In this document: piece by piece, positions 10,811-21,237 of the stretch
Layout: every line of letters starts with the position of its first letter
Numbering within the stretch: the first letter of the stretch is position 1
Notes under the pieces: generated by a model
What the model was told of the DNA's origin: nothing
The model's database searches: none
Seen by the model: only the letters and a program-made list of their open reading frames with translations
Position numbers and translations under genes: made by a program
NCBI GenBank assembly: GCA_040954595.2
Contig: CM082598.2
Span: 1,550,001-1,614,000, forward strand
Direction: 5' to 3'
Length of the DNA: 64,000 bases
DNA from: Balanoglossus misakiensis
Taxonomy: Eukaryota > Hemichordata

Positions 10811-13800
10811 GAACCACTTCTGTATAGATGATCAGTTTACCATTCCATCCACTACAAAATTAAATTGAAAAAATAATAGCACATTTTCTATGATCAAGGG
10901 TATATTTAGTCAATGTGTTAAGTAAATATGTGCAACTGTACGCAGCGTATGTTTCTAGCTTTTAAATCCGTTCACAACAGCATTGTAATCGAAGCAGTTC
11001 TAATTCGGACAGATATATTGTAGGCAAATGACAAATGAGGATCAAATGTTGGTGCCATACGGTACAATCCCACCAGTAGGATTACATGCACACAGGGGAT
11101 TAGTAGAAAACCACACACTGCTGAATCATAACCTGGGATTATAGAAAGAAAATCCGACAGTCTATAAATTTACAATTGTGATAGAAACTGGACTAAAATG
11201 TTTTACCTTATTAAAAAAATAAAAAAAAATACCAGAGTGACATAACCACATTAAAGTGTGAATGTGACGTCGTGGAAATGACAAATTAAGGACTAAGCTG
11301 AAACAGTGCTAACAACAACTGAACAAATAAAACTATATACATTTGCCCCAAGGTCTTAATTCAACTCAAATTTGTAATATGTAAAATGTTAACGTTATTA
11401 ACACTATGAAACCATTTAAAATACATTTTTCGCGTTGGTTTTAGATGGTGCAAGCGAAATTGCAATCTATGTAATACACTGGTATTTCATTACATGTGTT
11501 CTTACCTTGTGAAACGATGGCTTTGATAACAAGCATGTAATGGGAAGATAAATCTCAAAATGGTGGCTACTAGCTGTCTCTATGAACTCTTTAACTGGAA
11601 ACTGCAGCTGTTACATGTACATGTACCTTTACCATGATTATGTGTAATCCATATCAAATACCTGACATGCAGACAGTGCCCGCACCATGTGCTATCACAA
11701 TACAGTCCCAAACCATAAAGACTTATATTTCTCAACCAGGCTTTCCTTAAAAAAATCTCCACCATGTCAAAAAGCCCCAAAAACTGATTCCCCTGTACCT
11801 AATTATATTTTAATATGAACCACTATTATATCTCTGTGGTGATAATATGACCCACCAAAAGTATACATACAGACACACACACAGAAATGTGGGCATTGCA
11901 TGCATTCTGTGATACTCAAACCTATAGCATACATGATATATGTTTTGCAATTTTCCATTTTTAATTCCTTTATTTCAGCCAAGATGAAAAGCGCCGCCAT
12001 GCGGTTGAAAATGGATCAAGACAAAAGAATCCACAACATGGAGAGGCTGGTGGCTGTCGTTATGGTGACGATTATGGCTTTCAGGTGAAGCTGGTTACAG
12101 TTGCCACCAACGTTCGTCGATAAAACCGTAATTGCCTGCAATAAGAAGTGATATACAGACAGACAGACCGACGGAAGGACAGAGAGAGACAGAGATATGG
12201 ATACAGTAACCTGAACTCTAATCGGTCGAGAGAACCAGAGATATAGCCTGTGGTGTTAACATCCACACACAGTAGCCAACACCCTCAATTAGTGGTGAAA
12301 TACTGAGTAACATTTTCCACTCGACTTTCTAATCGGTAAAACACTCACGTATATGTATTATATCTTCCCACCCTGGGGAACGTCATCACTTTATGTGCCC
12401 ATACAATCGAATTGGCCCCGTTCGTATTGTACGTTGTCAACATAACGGCTACACTTCAAACAAGTGTGTCGTTGTTACGAATTCAGAGCTGCTCAGTTGC
12501 TTCTGACACAGCACAGTCCTGACTTCGGCAACCCATGTTGTGAGGTGTGCTAAGAGAATTAAAGAACCCCGACCGGTGAATCAAAGGCTGGCCAGCGCTT
12601 GTAAACCGCCGCAACAAAAAGTAGGTCACTGTTAATTTAATGACTCGAATTTCTGTCTTTTCTCAACTGTGTAGTGTAATTCCTTGTAATTATTTGATCC
12701 ACAGAAAGACCTAACAAAACATTTGTCACCAGATATATCTAATTCCCTATTATAGTGGTATCCATGTACGCTTGTTTGCACTCACGCTATTCAGAGCAAC
12801 CACGCGTGGCCGATCCATTCACCCCTGTACGTGTTTGGTCGTTACAATTCTGTCCATGAAAAGGGAAAATAAATTTAAGTGTCTAATTTAATTAAACTAT
12901 GTATCTCCCGCAACTGCACTAATGAGAGTGTTTTGTATGAGACTATTATTAGCGGCATGGAGACATCCTCTGTGTATAAGTTAACGTATTTTGCTGCAAC
13001 AGCTGTTCATGGCGCGATTTTGTCGCCACGGCAACAAGAATAATAAGGCTACACTGGTATCATCAAATATGCAAATCATTTTAGAGCGACGTGGGCTGGC
13101 GCACATTTAAACGCCAGAATTTCACACCTCGGTAATTTAACCAAAGAGAAAGAACAGAGGCGAAAATATTTTCGACAACCAGTAAGCAAATTAGACTATA
13201 ATCGGTACTTAACTAAGTAATCTGAAATATGCCCAATGAAATACAAAAGCTGAATGGACACTTGTCACCATTTGTTGACATATCAGTAAAATGTCTACTG
13301 TCAAGGTAAGACAGGGCGTGGTCTAAGGGGTTTTGACGATTTGCATGCAAACACTGCGATGTTTGAGACGCGCTTGATACCATTACCGTGACAACAATAC
13401 GAGTATATTGAAAAGCTACAAACTACGTAAACAGACAAACAAACAAACAATATGTTTACTCGCTTCGGTTGACCGCTTTGGGAATTCAATTTACCCTGAC
13501 CTCGTGAACTATGCACAAACTCCATTTCAGACTTTCACAGCAGTAAATGAAACGGGTCTTTCGAATTCTGCGACCAGTATTCTTTTAATTACACTAAATA
13601 AACGGGAATATAAGAAAGTGGGCTTATTTAGAACCTGGGCATGCGCACTTGGCAGCTTCATTTTCCGCTGTGAGATATCAGTTACAGAAAGTGCAAACAT
13701 TGGTGTGGCAGACGACACTTTGTGGTCGGATACAAGGCCGCTGGGTTCAATTATTGGTGTATTTCAAAAGGATAGGTGTGGCTATGAAGAGTTATATTGT

Positions 13801-14300
13801 AACTGACCCAGATACGGATGACAGTTCATTCGACAAGACCGCTCATGAGACACTATCGTTTTCTTCGTGGTACACAATACGCTGAGTCTCCTGAAATTGA
13901 GTGACTGTGGTTGATCTTTAAGGTTTGTACCCACGAAAGGACAATTTATGATTGTACCGTAATTCCGTGAACCCTTCGACCACTTTTTACTTAACTATAT
14001 CTTCAGGAATCTGTCTTACACAAGGCAGACATTCAGTATGTCAGATCAAAACTATCAGTTGTATTAACATTTGTGTATTGTATAACACCTTCCACAATTT
14101 CATTGTTTTCTTTGGCTTGGTCTCCAGGAAAACGTTTTCCCATAATCAACTACAGAAATGGTGGGAAGGGTTTCACTGAATGGAACACTTTTACTGGGTA
14201 CGTAGAATTTCCTAATTATCGATATCATATGAACAATGGAACAGTTTAGACTTCTTGCACATGCCAAATGCACACAACCTTACGAATCTGCACTCTGTTT
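10811..14300. other. long intergenic region
   Basis: About 3.5 kb with no credible coding exon. It holds a near-canonical X-box, GTCGCCACGGCAAC, at 13022-13035. It also holds an exon-like stretch at 11981-12085 (acceptor TTTCAG, donor CAG|GTGAAG) whose reading phase does not fit the Ly6 gene downstream. The left end should contain the promoter of the glycosyltransferase. Confidence 0.5.
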
Positions 14301-14313
14301 AAATTTACAGAAA

Positions 14314-15115
14314 ATGCACAAAAATTGCCCATTTTCTGTGATTATTTCAGGTGTTTTCCTTGCTATCAGTCCTGCAATTGCAATTAGATGTTACCAGTGC
14401 AGTGATGATGGAAGCCAATGTCGAACAAATATCGAAAATGCACAAACAGTCGAATGTAGCAATGCTCTTGAAACAAGTGTCTGCGAGGTGAGCTTAGCAA
14501 TCATACATCTCTGTAGACATTTTTCTTCTCATTGAGAGATCTCGCGAGACTTGTTGTTTTACCGTTGCTAGCCAAGTATTTAGTTTGGCAGGCAATCCGT
14601 ACTAAAATATGACAGGCCATTTTCAAAGCATTATACATAATTAAATTTTCATCATTTTTAATAGACAAGACATAGTGTGCACAAATATACCAAGCTAAAA
14701 CTTTATTTTCCTTGACAGACTAGTGCCTCCATTGACTCCTATCGGAATATTCATGTATTTTCTCGGAGATGTTCAACTCCAGCAAGATGTCGACTATTAA
14801 CGCATTGTGGCAATGCAACAGGTATAAATAAACAGTAAATTGGTTGTTTTCAGTAGACCGCCAAAATACTTTCGGTTATTGTTATATATCGGGATAATCA
14901 TACACAAACAGACGTTGATGTGAACATTTTAGACTTTTTAAAATCAAAACCCACTCCTTACAATTACAGGTGTTACAACATGCGGAGTTTGCTGCGACAG
15001 TGATAACTGCAATACACACCAACTGAGCGAAATTGCTGCAGCAGAGATGAAAACACACGATGTTGTTGTGATCGTCCTTGGCCTGGCTTTCTGCGTTTAC
15101 CTCACGCGTGGCTAG
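14314..15115 (+). CDS. GPI-anchored Ly6/uPAR (three-finger) protein
   Basis: Exons 14314-14487, 14719-14821 and 14970-15115 join in phases 0 and 1 to give 140 residues. A TTTACAG acceptor just before the ATG implies an upstream non-coding exon. Residues 1-23 are a signal peptide (ending AISPAIA), followed by IRCYQC, the usual first cysteine pair of a Ly6/uPAR domain. Twelve cysteines follow in a three-finger pattern, closing with CGVCCDSDNCN. The C-terminus is a hydrophobic tail (VVVIVLGLAFCVYL) before TAG, expected to be replaced by a GPI anchor. Such proteins sit on the outer cell surface and bind receptors, channels or complement-like partners; the partner here is unknown. Introns split the three-finger domain, as is common in the family. 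Confidence 0.85.
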
Positions 15116-15649
15116 GCGATTGGATCGCACAGACTATTAATTTGCATCATTTTAAAATACACCTGGAATACTTATTACAACAGAACAGACGGACACTATA
15201 GACCGGTTTATATTCATGTACGTAAGCTCAATATATACACCAAAATAACTTTTATAAATACAGTCCACCGGAATCAAATGATATGTACATATTACGTTTT
15301 TACTTTTTATGCAGATAAATACCTGTCACATCAATTTATTTTGTAAATGCACTGAATATATTTTTTATATTTGAAAGTCATCAATTCTTACAGATTGTAC
15401 AGTGTGTTCAAAGTAAATAATTTATTATGGCGAATAAATCTAGATTATCTGGTATTGGTTAGCATCGTGAGTTATGAATGCTTATAACTGGTTATTGCAA
15501 ACCTGCACTTTTCTGAGACCGATGAATTCGGGAAAGACTTCAAAGCTAGAGATCCCTACAGTAACCTATAAAAATCAAATAAATTTCTAAATGCTGCTTA
15601 TAGTTCAGAAAATATTTCTCGCCAAAAATCGGCTTTAGCAGAATAAGGT
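15116..15649. other. intergenic / 3' UTR of Ly6 gene
   Basis: AT-rich and non-coding. An AATAAA near 15432 could serve as the polyadenylation signal of the Ly6 gene. Nothing else is recognised. Confidence 0.45.
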
Positions 15650-18357
15650 CTCACATGTCAAAGTAACAGAAAAATCTGCACAGCCCAAAACAACTCAAGG
15701 AGTACTAGTGGAGAAGCGTGGAGTGGCCAGGTGACGTTCGATGACCTTTGTGCACGGCAGAACAAAGGCTAAGAACTACACACTGACACAAAGGTCACCA
15801 ATGTGGACCAAGAAAACACCGAAATAACACAATGACCGTAAGAGACCACCGATCTACCAGTCAGAGATTACAGAGTAGGTGTTCCCACAGGCGTGGAAGA
15901 GGTTTAGACGAGAAAATAAGAAAGCAAGATGTAAAATTCGAGTTCAAATCGGCAGAGACACGGAGAGCGATGCTCCCACTACAACGTTCACGTCTCAACT
16001 GACGTCTAGCCGTAGTACCAGCCGCCTTATATGGTCACTGATAGCTACGGGGTATACTAAACTGAGATTCAGGAAAAAGTCGTATTTTCTGGACACAGCG
16101 GCTGCAGTTAGATGAAGCGAGGGCGTTGACATATACACGGGGTGTCTTAACCTGGGATTCAGGAAAAAGTCGTATTTTCTGGACACAGCGAAGAGGTCGG
16201 TGACCTGGCAATTCCGAATCAGTATATAAAGGAAACTGTGTGCATGGAGTGACCGTGAACACTTTGAGCGCTCGGGAATTTTCACCAAAGCCTAATAGTT
16301 ATTATTATTATTATTATTTATTTATTTATTTCGAGGGCATGCTCATAAAAAATACAACAAAATAAAAATAGTTAAAAGCACACAAAACAACAATGAAAAA
16401 GAATATACAGACACAGTCACAAATGATTAACAGTGTCACGGAAAAGAATATTAACAAGTTTAAAAACAATCAGCAAATGTTTAATAATAGAATAATAACG
16501 ACACCATTTTGACGTACTCGTCGAATTTGAGTTGAATAAACAATAAATAAGATTGGTTTCATCATGCCTCACATGTCAAAATAACAGACAAATCTGCACG
16601 CCCCAAAACAACTGAAGAGTAGTAGCGTGGAGAGGCCAGGTGCCGTTGACCGGCAACAACCCTTAGTTCGATGACCTTTGTGCACGGCAGAACAAAGGCT
16701 AAGAACTACACACTGACACAAAGGTCACCAATGTGGACCAAAAAAACACCGAAATAACACAATGACCGTAAGTGACCACCGATCTACCAGTCAGAGATTA
16801 CAGAGAAAGTGTTCCCGCAAGCGTGGAAGAGGTTTAGACGAGAAAATAAGAAAGCCAGATGTAAAATTCGAGTTCAAATCAGCAGAGACATGGAGAGCGA
16901 TGCTCCCACTACAACGTACACGTCTCCGCTGACGTCTAGCCGAGGGAATGCCGGGAGTTTTTAACACGTCTCACGTAGTACCAGCCGCCTTATATGGTCA
17001 CTGATAGCTACGGGGTATCCTAAACTGAGATTCAGGAAAAAGTCGTATTTTCTGGACACAGCGGCTGCAGTTAGATGAAGAGAGGGCGTTGACATCTACA
17101 CGGGGTGTCTTAACCTGGGATTCAGGAAAAAGTCGTATTTTCTGGACACAGCGGCTGCAGTTAGATGAAGAGAGGGCGTTGACATCTATACGGGGTATCT
17201 TAAGCTGGGATTCAGGAAAAAGTCGTATTTTCTGGACACAGCGGAGAGGTCGGTGACCTGGCCATTCCGAATCAGTATATAAAGGAAACTGTGGAGTGAC
17301 CGTGAACACCTTGAGCGCTCGGGAATTTTCACCAAAGCCTAATAGTTATTATTATTATTATTATTTATTTATTTATTTCGAGGGCATGCTCATAAAAAAT
17401 ACAACAAAATAAAAATAGTCAAAAGCACACAAAACAACAATGAAAAAGAATATACAGAGTTTAAAAACATCAGCAAAATGTTTAATAATAGAATAATAAC
17501 GACACCATTTTGACGTACTCGTCGATTTTGAGTTGAATAAACAAAAAATAAGATTGGTTTCATCATGCCTCACATGTCAAAATAACAGACAAATCTGCAC
17601 ACCCCAAAACAACTGAAGAGTAGCAGCGTGGAGAGGCCAGGGGCCGTTGGCCGGCAACAACCCTTAGTTCGATGACCTTTGTGCACGGCAGAACAAAGGC
17701 TAAGACCTACGCACTGACACGTACACACAGGTCACCAATGTGGACCAAGAAAACACCGAAATAACACAATGACCGTAAGAGACCACCGATCTACTGGTCA
17801 GAGATTACAGAGAAAGTGTTCCCGCAAGCGTGGAAGAGGTTTAGACAAGAAAATAAGAAAGCAAGATGTAAAATTCGAGTTCAAATAGGCAGAGACACGG
17901 AGAGCGATGCTCCCACTACAACGTCCGTGTCTCAACTGTCGTCTAGCCGAGGGAATGCCGGGAGTTTTTTACCTGTCTCACGTAGTACCAGCCGCCTTAT
18001 ATGGTCACTGATAGCTACGGGGTGTCTTAAACTGAGATCCAGGAAAAAGTCGTATTTTCTGGACACAGAGAGGCTGCAGTTGTATGAAGAGAGGGCGTTG
18101 ACATCTACACGGGGTGTCTTAACCTGGGATTCAGGAAAAAGTCGTATTTTCTGGACACAGTGGAGAGGTCGGTGACCTGGCCATTCTGAATCAGTATATA
18201 AAGGAAACTGTGTGCATGGAGTGACCGTGAACACTTTGTGCGCTCGGGAAGTTTCACCAAAGCCCAATAGCACTTAGCTGTTAATAACGACACCATTTTG
18301 ACGAACTCGTCGATTTTTTGTCGATTAAACGAAACAATAACATTAGTTTCATCATGC
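15650..18357 (+). repeat. tandem repeat, three ~1-kb units
   Basis: Three homologous units start at about 15651, 16569 and 17570, each opening with TCACATGTCAAA. Each unit contains, in order: an inverted pair TGACCTTTGTG ... CACAAAGGTCA (decayed in unit 3); a GTGTTCCC[GA]CA[AG]GCGTGGAAGAGG segment; an inner tandem of a 90-bp motif with core AGGAAAAAGTCGTATTTTCT; then a TATATAAAGG box. Inner copies begin at 16071 and 16161; 17034, 17124 and 17214; and 18041 and 18133. Units 1 and 2 end with a (TTA)n plus A-rich stretch of about 200 bp that unit 3 lacks. No protein of a mobile element is visible. The unit could be a non-autonomous element or a local satellite. Confidence 0.8.
16298..16494. mobile_element. 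A-rich insertion in repeat unit 1
   Basis: Starting with (TTA)n and TTTATTTATTTATTTCGAGG, this A-rich segment interrupts sequence that is continuous in unit 3 (near 18270-18290). A second copy lies at about 17345-17497 in unit 2. On the minus strand it would end in an AAATAAATAAAT-type simple-repeat tail, as seen at the 3' ends of many invertebrate LINEs and SINEs. Its identity as a truncated retroposon in reverse orientation is an inference. Confidence 0.4.
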
Positions 18358-19654
18358 GACACAGATAAACAAAAAGTACGCTCGTTTACGCGTATCCAGA
18401 TTAGCACCTTTGAACTTTCAGGAAATAATCTTCCAATTCTCTCTCCCTGAAGAAGCAATGTCTTAGTAAAATATTGACATACGTGATAGGATTTAAGTAA
18501 ACGTGAAGAGCGTTCCGTACACTTAGCTTAATGCAACACCATCGATTTTTTCTGACTGATATCAGCGCAGTTTCCGTTTTAAGTCCCAAGCGACATTTGA
18601 GAACCTGTGTTTGCCAAACTCACACGACACATTTCTGCACCATCAGAATACAAATCAGCATAAGAATTGTATCATATGAAACTGTGTGATTTCATCTCTC
18701 TCTCTCTCCCCCCCTCTCTCACCCTCTCTCTGCATGACAGGTGGTTAGTGGTTATACAGCACATGTACACAATGTTTTCGAATCACTCGACACCTTCATG
18801 AAAGGTTTCTCAACAGCCTGGTGTAGTTGACGTACTTAATGATAGTTGTGATGTGACACAGATGGTTGAGTGCCTGTTAATCTCTGTACACGACACTTGA
18901 CTAATAATTCCAAGGTTCAAATGATGTGTTAATAAACGTTCACCAGTACAAACACATTTCCAACGCCCACCGTCTTTCATCCCACGGTTTCCGATAAAAA
19001 ATAATATGTTTGACAGGATTATCCATATGAATCGCGGATACCCTAATATTTCCCTACGTCTTTATTGACTTGATTTTATGCGACCAAAGTAATTGGTGTA
19101 CGAAGAAGTATAATTGCGAAATAATCCACCTTGTTGAGACAGCACGGACAAAAAGTTGTTTGTGTGTCAAAGAGACCGTGTCACTATGCAATACCGCGTG
19201 TAATCCTTCCAACTATAATGTCATTTGTCCAAACTGTGGAGAGAGAGAGAGAGAGAGAGAGACTACTGCAGTCAACTATCTGCCCTGTACAATAACAAAG
19301 AACAGCACCACAGCTCAAAGAAAAACTTGTCAACATGGAATCGTGATGGTTAATTTCAGTTTATTAACCTGATGACTTACTTTGACTGAGTGGTTTGGGA
19401 AATTCTCATTGCATGTCCAATAAAACCCATATCGTTATTACCGCAATTAAACGCGGATATACCAGGTTAAAGTACACGGCGGTGAGCCAGGCTGTAAAAC
19501 TCTCAATCACCGCAGACTTACATGAAAACATCTTGATCTTTTTTTAAGTGCCTACCTTAATATTGGGGGGGGGGGATACGTATGGCTTTGGCTATACCTT
19601 ACTGGGTAATTCTGTCAAAATGTGTTGGGAGATTGCCCATATGGCCATGGACCC

Positions 19655-19655
19655 A

Positions 19656-19707
<52 letters not shown>

Positions 19708-19735
19708 GCCTGTCTGTCTGTCTGTCTGTCTGTCT
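19655..19735. repeat. (CTGT)n microsatellite
   Basis: About 20 nearly perfect CTGT units with one interruption (GTGCCTGT). The Cys-Leu-Ser-Val open frames across it are artefacts of the repeat. Confidence 0.9.
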
Positions 19736-21150
19736 GAACGTATGTCTATCGAACCAAAAAGATGCTTTTTAATTATTCGTCTCAGAAACACACTGCAAAC
19801 ACTGCGTCTGACTACAAGATGCAGTTTAAATAAAACAAAAAGTCAAAGTTAATGTATTTCCTTCTCCAAAGGTTGTGAGTATATAGTCACCTTCATGAAT
19901 GTTATGGAAGCAAATGTCAAAGGTTGTGGATAATAATTAAGATATGCACACAACAAACAAAACTGATTTAGTTTGACGAAAAAACTTCTTCCCTTCGTAA
20001 CCGGAAGTGCGAAAATGACATGTTGACAAGACGCGTGTGTTCCAAGTCTGTACACTAAGGTACAATGAAAGCTTTTTTGTTCATATTGACTTTAGTTCTG
20101 TAAAGTTTATAACTATAAATATATCGCCGCTTTTATTCTCTTAAGTGCTAGCGACTTTATATGAGAGAGAGAAATGAATACGTATGCGATGTGTCAATAA
20201 TCTGGCCTTTCAAACAGTACAGATGGGTTAAATGAAGAGAGACTTTGCATAACAGAACAGTAGCAACTGCCACCCGAGCTGATCAACAATGTACGAAAGA
20301 AAAGACAGTTTTTTTAGGTCACTGCAATCAATGTTTTACTGTAAGCCACATTAATACAAATCACATTATGTGTTTATCACAACCGTCATCTTTCGCTGAT
20401 TTTGATAGTTTTAGTTTCTAACAGAAAGGGTTTGCAGATAATATAAGGTGGAAACATATTATAAGAATGTTTTTATCGTGGCGTTGCAGAGTTGCTTAGT
20501 AGAAGTGCCATTCCTTCTGGCGTAATTGATATCAAAACATTCGTCATTTTGTATGAGAGCGCTTCCTAATTAGGTTTAAGATTCCACCATTGCTAGCAGT
20601 GCAGACTTGAAAGTAATCAAGGCAGGACACCGTTGCCAGGATAATGGATATCATCAATGTGTAATTGTCAACGTATTTTAAAGTGGTTAAACTGGCCGAC
20701 GTCAAGGAGTTGGGAAGTACACTTAAGTACATTCAAACGATGTTAAAACAAAATTACATAGAAATCATAACTAACCCTGATTAAAGAACTGAATTTGTCT
20801 ATACATGCAGTAAGTTATAACTTACAATTCATTGATATTTATGTCCTTTTTACATTTGGAAAAACAAACAAACAGCAGTACCGTCTTTTTGCTTTTAACA
20901 TCCACTCATTTAAAATATACATGCTCCATACTTGATGAAGAAGAACCTGCAGGTAGACGACATTATCCGGGTACTCCCAATTGCCAAAATATTGATCTAA
21001 GAAGCTGGCAGTGTGACGTCATCGACGTATTAACCTATGTCATTAAAGTCGCCCACTAAAATAGTCATAAATCTCATCCGAAGACACCTCGGTACGTTTA
21101 TGACGTATTGGAACTTCAAGTACTATATAAATATAACATTTGCATACTGC

Positions 21151-21158
21151 TATATAAG
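21151..21158 (+). promoter_or_regulatory. TATA box of EF-hand gene
   Basis: TATATAAG lies 87 bp before the ATG at 21238, leaving room for a leader of about 55 bases. A second AT-rich TATA-like stretch lies near 21124. Inferred from motif and position. Confidence 0.4.
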
Positions 21159-21237
21159 TAAAAAAATACAGGAAACAGCATTAGTGGTGCCTGCCTGGTT
21201 TATTCTACGCTGAACTGAAGTTTTATCTGATACAGAC

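Larger units (their letters stand above)
18358..21237. other. intergenic region with microsatellites
   Basis: No coding exon is supported. It contains a TC-rich tract (about 18697-18733), a (GA)n tract (about 19241-19261), a poly-G run (about 19565-19574) and a (CTGT)n microsatellite (about 19655-19735). The right end contains the promoter of the EF-hand gene. Confidence 0.55.

Noticed and set aside
11981-12085. Exon-like stretch with TTTCAG acceptor and CAG|GTGAAG donor encoding a Met-rich segment
   Set aside because: Its donor is phase 2 and does not join in frame with the Ly6 exon, which already has its own signal peptide. No partner exon was found.
15650-18357. CRISPR-like or rRNA-like array
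   Set aside because: Repeat units of 90 bp and about 1 kb with no spacers of uniform size, no cas genes and no rRNA sequence, in an animal genome.
19548-19852. Two frames rich in Cys-Leu-Ser-Val
   Set aside because: Produced by the (CTGT)n microsatellite.
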